From Eretmocerus hayati (taxonomy: Eukaryota; Arthropoda; Insecta; Hymenoptera; Aphelinidae): a DNA stretch of 64,000 nt. Positions 11,240-19,363 of this stretch are shown piece after piece. The stretch spans positions 76,932,748 through 76,996,747 of the forward strand of contig CM056742.1 of assembly GCA_029851415.1 (NCBI GenBank). Reading direction: 5' to 3'. The translations under genes were made by a program, and so were the position numbers. The notes below the pieces were generated by a model. The model had not been told where the DNA came from. It searched no databases and saw only the letters and a program-made list of their open reading frames with translations. Position 1 is the first letter of the stretch. Each line of letters starts with the position of its first letter.

Positions 11240-11947
11240 CTACTGACCTGATCTCAGTACGATGAATTCATTTAGATTATGTCTGTAACGACCCGAATCC
11301 ATTGGATCATCTTTTGAGATGGTTAGAAAACCGTATTTGTTATCTTTCCAACAGGCTGAACATAGCTGTTTAAACTTATCAAACGTCATGTCTGCGCAAA
11401 CGTGATTATTGTAAACGTGCCTCAAGTTTCCCTCATCCTGATTGAATAGAATGATTAAATTCGCCTGGTCTCTAATTAAATGTTTCGGAATATGCGTATA
11501 CGATTGGCATAAATAAAATAAATCCACTCGGTGGTGTCTACCCATACTATAATATTCCTCAATCGTTTTCTGCTTATCTAAGATGACATCATCAAATATG
11601 AAAATACTTTTCTTCAAAGCTTCATTGGGCTTTATTATATCACTATTTTCTCTGTACGTGAAATACTTCATACCCACAGCAGCGACAGGTTTCATAACAC
11701 TCTCAAGAAACTTGTATTTAGGCTGTTCAAGAGACTTTGAGTATGCGTAAATGTTGTTGAAATTGGGGCCATTGGGACTGACTAGAAGGGAAATCAGGAG
11801 CTGGGTTTTCCCGGTGTTGGATGGTCCACATATTATAGCTCTGATGGTATTGGGTAAGAGCTTTCCATGACGTCTAGCAATCTGTGTGGGAGCGTTCACA
11901 TCCACATCAATGATGTGAATGTTGTTGGGTTGTTTGATGAATTCCAT
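11240..11947 (-). CDS. DNA-packaging ATPase (FtsK/HerA, A32-like)
   Basis: This ORF encodes 235 aa and is intact. Walker A is GPSNTGKT at residues 41-48. Walker B is IFIFDD at 115-120. A downstream GRHHRVDLFYLCQSY stretch carries the usual glutamine/serine sensor region. Length and motif spacing fit the genome-packaging ATPases of Polintons, adintoviruses and related PRD1-adenovirus lineage viruses, which pump DNA into preformed capsids. The start ATG is at 11947, with a TATA-type sequence about 55 nt upstream in the divergent promoter shared with the protease fusion gene. It is followed after 16 bp by the acidic gene on the same strand. Assignment is strong; there are no lesions. Confidence 0.92.
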   Translation of the reverse strand: MEFIKQPNNIHIIDVDVNAPTQIARRHGKLLPNTIRAIICGPSNTGKTQLLISLLVSPNGPNFNNIYAYSKSLEQPKYKFLESVMKPVAAVGMKYFTYRENSDIIKPNEALKKSIFIFDDVILDKQKTIEEYYSMGRHHRVDLFYLCQSYTHIPKHLIRDQANLIILFNQDEGNLRHVYNNHVCADMTFDKFKQLCSACWKDNKYGFLTISKDDPMDSGRYRHNLNEFIVLRSGQ

Positions 11948-12073
11948 GTTTGCATGAGTCTTTCCACACTACTACTGACTCAATCAATTCTCGGATTGGG
12001 GTATAAATACCCATACCAACACCACAATGCTTTAGTTGCATTCCATGTTTGACATGGAGAACATGTGTTATCA
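11948..12073. promoter_or_regulatory. Shared divergent promoter, near-palindromic TATA
   Basis: The spacer between the ATPase (-) and the PLA2-protease fusion (+) is 126 bp. At 11999-12012 it holds GGGTATAAATACCC, a palindrome except for the central AA. It reads TATAAATA on plus and TATTTATA on minus, so a single box could serve both genes. Confidence 0.55.
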
Positions 12074-13111
12074 ATGCATTCATTACGAGGAGCAGGTCTT
12101 GTCAATTCCACCATCAACAGCCTCCCTTTCGAGCTCCATCTTCCAGGCTATCAATTTTGTGGTCCAGGAACTAAATTATATAAGAGGCTTGCACGAGGTG
12201 ATAGGGGTAGAAATGAGCTCGACAACTACTGCATGAAGCACGATATAGCTTATGCAAAAAGTGAAAACATCAAGGATCGACACGTTGCTGATCTTGCCCT
12301 TCAGCTTGGGGCTGAAAAACGTGCGAAGGAAGGAGGTTTCTTGGAGAGGTTAGCTGCGAAAGCAGTTGCAGCAACCATGCGTGCCAAGCGACGATTTGGA
12401 AAGGGTCTGAAGAAGCGTAAGCCTGTGTTGAGGAGGGTGAAAAGGAGGGGGAAGAGGGGTTTTGCTGGGGTGAATATGCGTACTCTTGCTCTGGCAAAAC
12501 GAGGAGGTTTTTTACCAGCAATCCTAACCACCCCAGCAGCACTTGGAGCATTGGGTTCATTAGCAGGGGGCGCTGCAAACGCTGCAAAATCCATTAGTAC
12601 TATGCGCATGGATAAGAAGCAATCGGCTGAATTGAGGAGACATAATCTTGCATTAGAGGCCAAAGGTCGAGGATTGCGGTTGAGTCCATCGTCTTGCAGC
12701 AACCAGTATGGTGGTGGTTTGAGGAAAAAAAATCTCAAAAGAACGAAAGGGAGGGGGAAGAAAAAAGTGAAAGGTACGTCGGGGAGTCAACTATTGAGGT
12801 TAGCTCACAACATACCTCACTTTAGAGGTGTATTTTCACTAACTGAACTCCCCCCTCCACCTGCGTGGGAAAACGAAGCGGCAATAGTGAATCTGGGTAA
12901 TGCACACTGGGTTGCCTACATAAAGAGAGATCGTTTCATTCATTTCTTCAATAGTTTTGGAAATTTGAGAACACCACGTGAGTTGGTGGATTATTGGAAG
13001 AAGAGCTCTCCAGATTGTGAAATTGTCTACAACAGAAGTCAGCGTCAAACCTTTCGTCAGAGTAATTGCGGTCCTCTGAGTGTGAAATTCTTGCGGGAAC
13101 ATCTACTATAA
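12074..13111 (+). CDS. PLA2-like / core-peptide / adenain-like protease fusion
   Basis: A single open frame of 345 aa from the ATG at 12074 contains three parts. Residues 22-63 resemble the parvovirus-type phospholipase A2 domain: a calcium-loop-like FCGPG and a catalytic HDIAY preceded by LDNYC. Residues 84-175 are highly basic, then Gly/Ala-rich hydrophobic (GGFLPAILTTPAALGALGSL), like the core (pX/mu, pVI-like) peptides of adenoviruses and adintoviruses. Residues 237-345 resemble the adenovirus cysteine protease: IPHFRGVF, His in NAHWVAY (278), then FFNSFG where family members normally have Asp, Gln at 329 and Cys at 332 in QSNCG. The known roles are membrane breach for capsid PLA2 and processing of capsid proteins. 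Whether the fusion is cleaved into parts is unknown. The Asn in the acid position may weaken catalysis. Confidence 0.8.
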   Translation: MHSLRGAGLVNSTINSLPFELHLPGYQFCGPGTKLYKRLARGDRGRNELDNYCMKHDIAYAKSENIKDRHVADLALQLGAEKRAKEGGFLERLAAKAVAATMRAKRRFGKGLKKRKPVLRRVKRRGKRGFAGVNMRTLALAKRGGFLPAILTTPAALGALGSLAGGAANAAKSISTMRMDKKQSAELRRHNLALEAKGRGLRLSPSSCSNQYGGGLRKKNLKRTKGRGKKKVKGTSGSQLLRLAHNIPHFRGVFSLTELPPPPAWENEAAIVNLGNAHWVAYIKRDRFIHFFNSFGNLRTPRELVDYWKKSSPDCEIVYNRSQRQTFRQSNCGPLSVKFLREHLL

Positions 13112-13119
13112 AAGGTGTT
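13107..13119 (+). promoter_or_regulatory. TATA-GGTGTT promoter box of the minor capsid gene
   Basis: TATAAAAGGTGTT overlaps the stop codon of the upstream fusion gene and lies about 50 nt before the ATG at 13168. It is identical to the box at 9787-9799 on the other strand. Confidence 0.6.
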
Positions 13120-13167
13120 ACGTGATTGACTTTCAGCCAGTTGCTTATTGCAAATCACTTGTGAAAG

Positions 13168-13932
13168 ATGTCTGAACAGTTTACAGTCTCAAGCACCTCA
13201 TCGCACATTGATCAGAACATTAGGCTTAGAGAGCAGTTGTGTCCCAATAAGATCTATGAGCTTGGTCTGGTTGATTCAACAACTTTTCACGCCATCCCCA
13301 ATGTTGATAGGAATAATAATACCTTCTACTGGGGTGATTGGGAACTACAGATACCAACAGGATTTTATGAAATTGAAGATTTGGAACGCTATTTGCAGGA
13401 ACACATACCTCTGAGAGTTCCATCTAGTGCACACGCTGAGGAAGATGATGATAAATCTATTCCACTAGAATTGAGGGGAAAACCAATTTTCCTGCCCGTT
13501 AATAAAAACACATTACACTGTGAGATCTACTCACATCACGACATTAATTTCTACAATTCAAACAATATAGGTCAACTTTTGGGTTTTGGTAGGTGGTTGT
13601 CTCTACCAGCCTACAGATGGCACAAGTCTGACCACATTGTGAAAATTAGTCGAGTTAATATTGTACGAGTGGAGTGTAATCTGATTAAGGGTACCTTCTA
13701 CAACGGAGAGCCCTGTTACACCATATTTGAATATAGTGCTGGTAGAGTTCCGATTGGTGAACAATACACCGTCAAACCGAAAAATATCATTTATCTACAA
13801 ACGCGCACAAACGATATACGTAATATATGTATTAGACTCTTGGATCAGGACGGTAACTTGATCAATAATAGAGGTGAAGAGATTACTATGCGCTTCCACT
13901 TGCGTGAGAGAGTGGGTCATGTACCTATATAA
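13168..13932 (+). CDS. Minor capsid (penton-like, single jelly-roll) protein
   Basis: This ORF encodes 254 aa and is intact. It is beta-rich with no membrane segment. Family-like phrases include FYEIEDLERYLQEHI, IGQLLGFGRWLSLPAYRWHKSD, VNIVRVECNLIKGTFYNG and a C-terminal RLLDQDGNLINNRGEEITMR. These resemble proteins encoded between protease and major capsid in arthropod Mavericks, taken to be the penton-position single jelly-roll protein at capsid vertices. Size (about 250 aa) and position agree. It starts at the ATG at 13168, with a TATA-GGTGTT box upstream, and its last codons overlap the next small ORF. The jelly-roll fold is inferred from family, not visible directly. Confidence 0.7.
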   Translation: MSEQFTVSSTSSHIDQNIRLREQLCPNKIYELGLVDSTTFHAIPNVDRNNNTFYWGDWELQIPTGFYEIEDLERYLQEHIPLRVPSSAHAEEDDDKSIPLELRGKPIFLPVNKNTLHCEIYSHHDINFYNSNNIGQLLGFGRWLSLPAYRWHKSDHIVKISRVNIVRVECNLIKGTFYNGEPCYTIFEYSAGRVPIGEQYTVKPKNIIYLQTRTNDIRNICIRLLDQDGNLINNRGEEITMRFHLRERVGHVPI

Positions 13933-14089
13933 TCTACCAGTAAACACGAGCCCCGCTCAGTTGAGCGGGGTGACTCGAACGAGACGCACGACCGAACCTA
14001 TTGTGAGAAGAAGGATCCCTCTCTCGAAGAAGAGTATACTTTTTCTTCAATCACAAGGCTTTAGAGTGAGAAAAAATGGCTGGACGTAG
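13919..14089 (+). CDS. Small overlapping ORF, basic, unknown
   Basis: A 56-aa frame starts at an ATG overlapping the minor capsid stop and ends 14 nt inside the major capsid ORF. It is basic (RTRRTTEPIVRRR), followed by LSKKSILFLQSQGFRVRKNG. The latter resembles an LxKKxxxFLxSLGFK-type motif I associate with short peptides at this locus in related elements, but I cannot name a function. The double overlap suggests translational coupling or a compact late operon-like transcript. It contains the 13951-13970 palindrome. It may not be translated. Confidence 0.4.
   Translation: MYLYNLPVNTSPAQLSGVTRTRRTTEPIVRRRIPLSKKSILFLQSQGFRVRKNGWT
13951..13970. other. Perfect 20-bp palindrome (hairpin) between capsid genes
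   Basis: CCCCGCTCAGTTGAGCGGGG forms a 9-bp GC-rich stem with an effectively two-base loop, in an otherwise AT-rich setting. It lies within the small ORF, 19 nt after the minor capsid stop. It could be an RNA hairpin or a protein-binding site. Confidence 0.8.
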
Positions 14090-15290
14090 TCATATTCTCG
14101 ATATTGCCGAGAGGCCGGTGATGGACGATAGTATTTCACGACGAATGGTACGGAAGTATCAACCATACAATTTTCAGAATCTACAGCGGAATGATGAGAT
14201 ACGGATCACAGTATCCTCATCTGACAGTTTTCTGCTCCCAAGTGAGAGTTATCTCTACATTGAAGGCAATATTGTATTCGACAAAGAGCAGAGTATTTTG
14301 TTGATAAGTGATTTCCTCCTTTTCCTCTTTGACATGATTCGCTATGAGATTAACAATGTGATTATTGATGAAACAAAAAATCCTGGTAACACCGTTAGTC
14401 TGAAAAATCTTGTATCACTTTCTGCGGATGAAGATAAGTCTATGACTAATGCAGGACATCATATAGGAAACTATACCATAAACTCTGGTCACGGATTCAA
14501 CTTTGCTATTCCACTCAGTAAAATATTTGGTTTCTGTGAAGACTTCAGACGGGTTATAGCATTTGCAAAACATGATATAGTACTGCTCAGATCGAAAAAT
14601 GAAAACAATTGTGTGATAACAACGGGTGACGAGTGCGCTCCACAAATCAATCTAACTGCTGTAACTTTACCCATGACTCATATATATCCAAATGATCTGA
14701 TTCGTCTTCGCTTGCTCAAAATCCTAGAAAGGAACACTCCTTTGTTTCTATCATACCGAAGCTGGGATCTCTGTGAACTTCCAACAATGCCCGATACCTC
14801 TCAATTAATATGGCCTATTAAGAGCACAACTCAACTGGAGAAACCTCGATACGTTATTATTGCCTTCCAAACCGCTAGGAATAACAGCAAGAAGAAGGAC
14901 ATGTCGAAATTCGATCACTGCAAGATTGTCAATGCAAAAATCTTTCTCAATTCTGAAGCATATCCTTATGAACATCTTCACATTGACTTTTCCAAGGCTA
15001 AGAATACTTCTGTCTTATTTGAGATGTTTAAAGCCTTTAGGAAGAGTTATTATCACACTGACAAGGGCAATGTTTCAATTAGTAAACAAAATTTTGAGGA
15101 TTCATTCCCGATTCTCGTATTTGATGTTAGTGAGTCTGCTGATTCGGTGAAATCATCAGTAGTGGATGTTCGAGTTGAGCTTGAGTTTAAAGAATATATT
15201 CCGAAGAATACAACAGCCTACTGTCTCATAATTCATGATAAACTCGTCAAGTACAACCCACTGACGAATATTGTTCAGAAGATGATTTGA
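14076..15290 (+). CDS. Major capsid protein (double jelly-roll, hexon-like)
   Basis: This ORF encodes 404 aa and is intact. The sequence carries phrases typical of the arthropod Maverick capsid family: YQPYNFQNLQRNDEIRI and LPSESYLYIEGNI near the N-terminus, FLFDMIRYEINNVIID, GFNFAIPLSKIFGFCEDF, then STTQLEKPRYVIIAFQT, and a terminal AYCLIIHDKLVKYNPLTNIV. The family forms the pseudohexameric capsomer of PRD1-adenovirus lineage viruses. The first ATG lies 14 nt before the end of the small ORF. The stop TGA is followed in the same frame by open sequence leading to the next gene. The fold is inferred from family membership. No lesion is seen, in contrast to the broken polymerase and integrase. 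Confidence 0.88.
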   Translation: MAGRSHILDIAERPVMDDSISRRMVRKYQPYNFQNLQRNDEIRITVSSSDSFLLPSESYLYIEGNIVFDKEQSILLISDFLLFLFDMIRYEINNVIIDETKNPGNTVSLKNLVSLSADEDKSMTNAGHHIGNYTINSGHGFNFAIPLSKIFGFCEDFRRVIAFAKHDIVLLRSKNENNCVITTGDECAPQINLTAVTLPMTHIYPNDLIRLRLLKILERNTPLFLSYRSWDLCELPTMPDTSQLIWPIKSTTQLEKPRYVIIAFQTARNNSKKKDMSKFDHCKIVNAKIFLNSEAYPYEHLHIDFSKAKNTSVLFEMFKAFRKSYYHTDKGNVSISKQNFEDSFPILVFDVSESADSVKSSVVDVRVELEFKEYIPKNTTAYCLIIHDKLVKYNPLTNIVQKMI

Positions 15291-15404
15291 TTTCTGTTCA
15301 AGCCTTCACGGGAGGAGTGGGAGCAATTTGAGAAAGAATTCGAGAAGGACAATTGCTTTGAGAGAGGGAGAATACAACTGCTGAAGGAAAAGAAGAAGAA
15401 GGAG

Positions 15405-16103
15405 ATGAATGAGGAGCAGGAGACAGCAGCCAAAAAAATGTGGTGGTTCAATGTTGTAAGCGTAAATGAGTTCAAACGTCGAATGGAGGCGGCAAATCCT
15501 ATGGCTGCTAATAAATTTTATCTTGATATACAAGGCTATACCATTGGTCAAGATTTTTTTCCAAAAGAAATAGCTCTTCTGAATCAAGAAATGTATGAAT
15601 GTTGTCCAACATCATACAAGATTCTTCACTATACAGTGGGTCCACCACCAGAGATCGGAACACCATCAGCTAGTGATGTGGGACAAATGATTCATCATCG
15701 AACATATGTTCACAACATCCCATGGGTTGCAGGCTCTGTGCCATGGAGTGAGATGCTCGCGCCTCTACTGGATGAGCTTGAATATTCGCGTTCACGTTTC
15801 CGCATGGATATTATTTATTTTGGGAGTGATGTAAAACAAAGATGGTTGAGCAGACAACTGCCCCATCTTTTCCGAGAACATTCGAGATATTGGATGAAAA
15901 ACATCTTCGAAAGTTGTCGCGTTAACCAGGATGGATACTTTACTGAGAAATTCAACTATACACCATGTGAATTCCACGATAATTCAAAATATAGATGTGC
16001 TAAGCGAACGGTACAATATATGTATCATCTCAATAAAGAATCATGTTTGAAACATTATAGAAGCATTATCAATATACCCGAATCACAATTTGATTATATA
16101 TAA
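15405..16103 (+). CDS. Conserved Maverick-associated protein of unknown function
   Basis: This ORF encodes 232 aa from the ATG at 15405. It lies in the same frame as the capsid gene and is separated by one TGA (15288-15290) plus 38 open, highly charged codons without an ATG, so the true start may be upstream or non-ATG. Landmarks are KFYLDIQGYTI near residue 37, FPKEIALL, HNIPWVAGSVPW and RMDIIYFGSDVKQRWLSRQL. Related proteins with a DxQGF...KEIAI start occur in insect Mavericks and look like an RNase H/exonuclease-type fold, but I could not identify a full catalytic set here. AATAAA overlaps the stop (16103-16108). Function is left open. Confidence 0.55.
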   Translation: MNEEQETAAKKMWWFNVVSVNEFKRRMEAANPMAANKFYLDIQGYTIGQDFFPKEIALLNQEMYECCPTSYKILHYTVGPPPEIGTPSASDVGQMIHHRTYVHNIPWVAGSVPWSEMLAPLLDELEYSRSRFRMDIIYFGSDVKQRWLSRQLPHLFREHSRYWMKNIFESCRVNQDGYFTEKFNYTPCEFHDNSKYRCAKRTVQYMYHLNKESCLKHYRSIINIPESQFDYI

Positions 16104-16274
16104 ATAAAAAAATATATATATATACACGAGAAGAACCTGACTTTTTTCAATTAAACCTACCCCCCTCCTATACTTCCCTATCTCTCATTACAGTATGGTA
16201 TAAGTAACTATCTTATTGGACGTTGAGCTCAGTTGAAGAAGTGAGATGGTAGTATACATATCTCTGAAACAATT

Positions 16275-17236
16275 ATGGATCAATACAGTTTACAAAAAAG
16301 ACGTTTGGTTAAGGAGCTACATGCTCCAGCGAGGAGGAATTTTCTTCGTCGGAGAGTAGATGTACGAGGGATTGATGACACTTGGCAGATTGATATTGTG
16401 GTTATGATCAATTACGCTAAGTTTTACAAAAATTATAAGTACATACTCGCTGTAATAGACGTATTTTCCAAGTATGCATGGTGCATTGCAATTAAGTCAA
16501 AACAAGCCTCACACGTCACTGAAGCGTTCAAATCAATCTTGGACAGGGAGCATAGAAAGCCAAAAAACTTACAGAGTGATCAAGGCACTGAATTTTACAA
16601 CTCCACATTTCCACAGCTGATGAAAAATCGAAATATCAATCATTATTCCTCGTATTCAGTTTGTAAGGCATCAATCGTCGAACGTTTCATAAGAACAATC
16701 AGGGAAAAATATATCGTTTCTTTTCACTGAGAGGGAGCTATCGTTGGATTGATATTATACAGGACTTGGTACACCAGTATGATCACAATGATGTTCATAG
16801 AACTATTGGTATGAAACCCATACAGGTGTGGAAGCGATCCGCCAACCAGTCGAAAATTGAATCGAGATTATTGAAAACTGTCTATGCTAGTGAACCACAT
16901 CTCACGAGAGAATATAAATTCAAAGTGGGTGATTATGTGCGAGTATCAGAGTATAAAACCATCTTTTCGAAAGGCTATACAGCCAACTAGACAGCTGAGA
17001 TTTTTAAAATTGCTCGAGTGAATCATAATGCATGGCCTGTTACATATCATTTGGTGGATGATGAGAATGATCCAATATCGGGTCAATTTTACTCGCAAGA
17101 ATTATCCAAAGTGCATGATCCCAATATCTATTTAATGGAGAAACTACTCAAAAGAAAAGCTGGAAAATCGTTCGTAAAATGGTGGGGCCTTCCTTCATCC
17201 ATGAATAGTTGGATAGATCAGAAATCATTCTTATGA
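16275..17236 (+). pseudogene. Maverick integrase (DDE, chromo-like tail), broken
   Basis: This is a retroviral-type rve integrase of the Maverick clade. The first Asp is in TWQIDIV (about residue 38), the second in LQSDQGTEFYN, and Glu in ASIVERFIRTI. The C-terminal part has a KVGDYVRVSEYKTIF segment and a chromodomain-like VKWWGLPSSMNSWI ending (about 17175-17220). A frame change near 16715-16725 and an in-frame TAG at 16988-16990 split it into three open segments (16275-16730, 16766-16990, 17018-17236). It is downstream of the capsid block in the same orientation. AATAAA occurs shortly after the stop (about 17248). The catalytic residues are still visible but the gene cannot make a full protein. 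Confidence 0.88.
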
Positions 17237-17373
17237 ATTGTTTGGGAAATAAAAGAAAATTATACTTTTTGAAAATGAATAAGAGTATTTCATTTGATCA
17301 CTCAAACGTATCTCACATATTTTCACTTGTAATGGATGTTAGGAGAGAGAAAATAGAAAAAAAAAATTTTTTT

Positions 17374-17439
17374 GCCGAAACTCGAACCGAGGACCGCATG
17401 ATTATTAACCATAAGCTCTACCAACTGAGCTATTTCAGC
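17374..17439 (-). tRNA. tRNA-like gene with shortened T-arm (loop TTAATAA), probable pseudogene
   Basis: The acceptor stem is GCTGAAA/TTTCGGC, with box A TAGCTCAGTTGG, a D-arm GCTC...GAGC, and anticodon stem TATGG/TCATG with loop TTAATAA. The loop would read AAT (Ile). The T-arm is about 6 nt short, leaving only CTCGGTTCGAG, so folding is impaired. A run of T follows the 3' end, as for Pol III. It is similar to the neighbouring tRNA, suggesting duplication. Confidence 0.6.
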
Positions 17440-17500
17440 TGGTACAGCTCATAGCTTATTTGTGGAACTCATTCGATGATTGGGAAGGAGAAAAAAAACT

Positions 17501-17571
17501 GTCGGAACTCGGGATCGAACCGAGGACATCATGATCTTCAGTCATACGCTCTCCCACTGAGCTATTCCAAC
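17501..17571 (-). tRNA. tRNA-Phe (GAA)
   Basis: This is a complete 71-nt cloverleaf: acceptor GTTGGAA/TTCCGAC, D-arm GCTC...GAGC, anticodon stem TATGA/TCATG with loop CTGAAGA (anticodon GAA), and T-stem CTCGG/CCGAG with loop TTCGATC. Box A (TAGCTCAGTGG) and box B (GGTTCGATCCC) are intact, and a T8 run follows directly as a Pol III terminator. The body differs from usual metazoan tRNA-Phe in the acceptor and anticodon stems. It sits 264 bp downstream of the element integrase. Confidence 0.85.
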
Positions 17572-17672
17572 TGTCTTTCTTGTTGAATCTGTAACCTAGA
17601 ATAATTGGAGGAGAATATAAGATATCAATCACTGTAATCAACATTGAGGAATGAAAAATCCATTCACTCGAG

Positions 17673-18109
17673 TTACCTGTTCTTCATGTTCCCCACTTGA
17701 ATGTTTGAGAGGTGGTGTCTGCAATGCCAGATAAAACCGGCAATTTCCTCAATGTTTCCAATTTTGTAGTATGATTTCGGTAAGCATCTATTATAGTTAC
17801 TCGTATTTTCATCAATCTCGAAAATTCCATCATCAAGTCTGTGGTAAGTGAACACTGATAGAATTGAATGTCCACCAGTCAGCTCAAACACGATTGAAAA
17901 TCTGTGTGAGACGTTCAAATATTGATATGCTATACAATAGTGGATGAATGAATCACCGTAAACGTAATCTCGCTCATAATTTATGAGAGCGTTGATTATT
18001 TCTAGTTGACCTGTTGGGAGAAAAGAAAAATTTCATGAGAGAGAGAGAGAGAGAGAGATCAAACCTTTTTTTTGAAGTAAGACTCACCGTCTCTTCCTAC
18101 GGAATACAT
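17673..18109 (-). CDS. Spliced 119-aa gene of unknown function
   Basis: Exon 1 is 18088-18109 (22 nt, starting MYSVGRD), followed by a GT-AG intron 18011-18087 (77 nt) containing a GA-repeat, and exon 2 18010-17673. The joined frame is open and gives 119 aa. It has no signal peptide or membrane segment. It is rich in aromatic residues with several His and two Cys near the C-terminus (FIWHCRHHLSN). I recognise no family. A TATAAATGGGTGTT box at 18136-18149 resembles the boxes of two element genes, which argues that it belongs to the viral element and not the host. It lies between the tRNA pair and the RNR gene. Confidence 0.55.
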
Positions 18110-18135
18110 TGCTGTACTATTAGTTTATATCTATG

Positions 18136-18149
18136 AACACCCATTTATA
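18136..18149 (-). promoter_or_regulatory. TATA-GGTGTT type promoter box
   Basis: TATAAATGGGTGTT lies on the minus strand about 27-40 nt before the ATG at 18109. It is a variant of the 13-mer found at 9787-9799 and 13107-13119. Confidence 0.5.
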
Positions 18150-18211
18150 TACTGTTTTCCCCACCACCTTATAGGTTATATAGTAATGTATTGCTTTGAA
18201 CTCCATAATAT

Positions 18212-19363
18212 TTAAAAATCAGCATCAATATTGAACGTGGAAGTGTCTCCAATCACTCCCCACTTCTGATACTCGCTAACTTTTTTCTCAAAGAAATTAG
18301 ACTTAGACTCAATACTTCTTGCATCCATGAAGGGAAATGGGTTTTCCGTATGAAAAATCTTCGCAAAACCTAGTTCATCAAGCAGGAAATCCCCTACAAA
18401 TTCAATGTATTCACTCATCAACTTATTGTTCATTCCAATGAGTGCTACAGGTAGTGATTCGCAAACAAAATTCTTTTCGATCTTCACAGCATCATGGATG
18501 ATTTCATAAACGCGCTCCTGCGATGGTTTCCTGTTCAACAACTTGAATAACACACACGCGAACTTGGTGTGTAAACCCTCGTCTCTCGAAATAAATTCAT
18601 TCGATGTAGTGAGTCCAGGCATTTTTGCTTTCGTCCTGAGCCAGAAAATGCTGGCAAAACTACCGCTGAAAAATATTCCTTCAACTGCAGCGAAAGCCAC
18701 TAAGCGTTCAGCGAACGCTACAGATGAGTCGTTGATCCACTTCAAGGCCCAATGAGCTTTTAGGGCAACACACTCCATTGTTTGTATAGCGTTGAATAGA
18801 AAACTCTTTCCCACAGGATCTTGAATATATGTATCCAAAAGAAGAGCATAAGTTTCAGAATGAATATTTTCCATTGCTATTTGAAACCCGTAAAATGCTC
18901 TCGCTTCCGGAATTTGAACTTCTTGAGAAAAGTGTAAGAGTAAATTTTCATTTACAATACCATCCGACGCGGCGAAGAATGCCAATACGTGTGAAATAAA
19001 ATGCTGTTCTCCATGACTCATTAGCTGGAAATCAGTTATATCCTTTGAGAAATCAAGCTCTTCAGCAGACCAAGAACAAGCTTCGTGTTGTTTATAAAGT
19101 TCCCAGATCATAGGCCACTTGATGGGGAATAATACGAATCTATCAGGATTCTCCCTAAGCAGAGGTTCCTCATGTTCCAATTCCTTGAGAGTAGAATGGG
19201 TATCAAGTGTTTCGTTTCCACATGTTTCACCGAGTTGCACTTTTTTGGAAGCTACTACATTTTCACTCTTAGAGTTCAACATAAACTTTTCTTGTTTAGT
19301 TCCACCAACCTTCGGTTGCTTGGGAGAACACACAGTCTCAGATGTACCACTTGTAGATTCCAT
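18212..19363 (-). CDS. Ribonucleotide reductase small subunit (class Ia R2), intronless
   Basis: This is a eukaryotic-type R2 that makes the diferric-tyrosyl radical for dNTP synthesis. All core motifs are visible: [28 protein letters not shown] (Asp ligand), VNENLL and [19 protein letters not shown] (Glu, Glu, His ligands) with the radical Tyr in [24 protein letters not shown], and SRDEGLH (Glu, His). The C-terminal FNIDADF tail docks R1. Starting at the Met at 19363 gives 383 aa, the usual length. The frame is open further to 19660 (482 aa) and would add two hydrophobic stretches (about 19570-19420), an unusual extension that may be only 5' sequence. No introns or lesions are seen. It could be a viral gene or a host retrocopy beside the element; no large subunit is present. 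Confidence 0.9.
   Translation of the reverse strand: MESTSGTSETVCSPKQPKVGGTKQEKFMLNSKSENVVASKKVQLGETCGNETLDTHSTLKELEHEEPLLRENPDRFVLFPIKWPMIWELYKQHEACSWSAEELDFSKDITDFQLMSHGEQHFISHVLAFFAASDGIVNENLLLHFSQEVQIPEARAFYGFQIAMENIHSETYALLLDTYIQDPVGKSFLFNAIQTMECVALKAHWALKWINDSSVAFAERLVAFAAVEGIFFSGSFASIFWLRTKAKMPGLTTSNEFISRDEGLHTKFACVLFKLLNRKPSQERVYEIIHDAVKIEKNFVCESLPVALIGMNNKLMSEYIEFVGDFLLDELGFAKIFHTENPFPFMDARSIESKSNFFEKKVSEYQKWGVIGDTSTFNIDADF

Noticed and set aside
12270..12738. Minus-strand ORFs opposite the protease fusion
   Set aside because: Shadow frames of a gene with strong domain evidence on the other strand.
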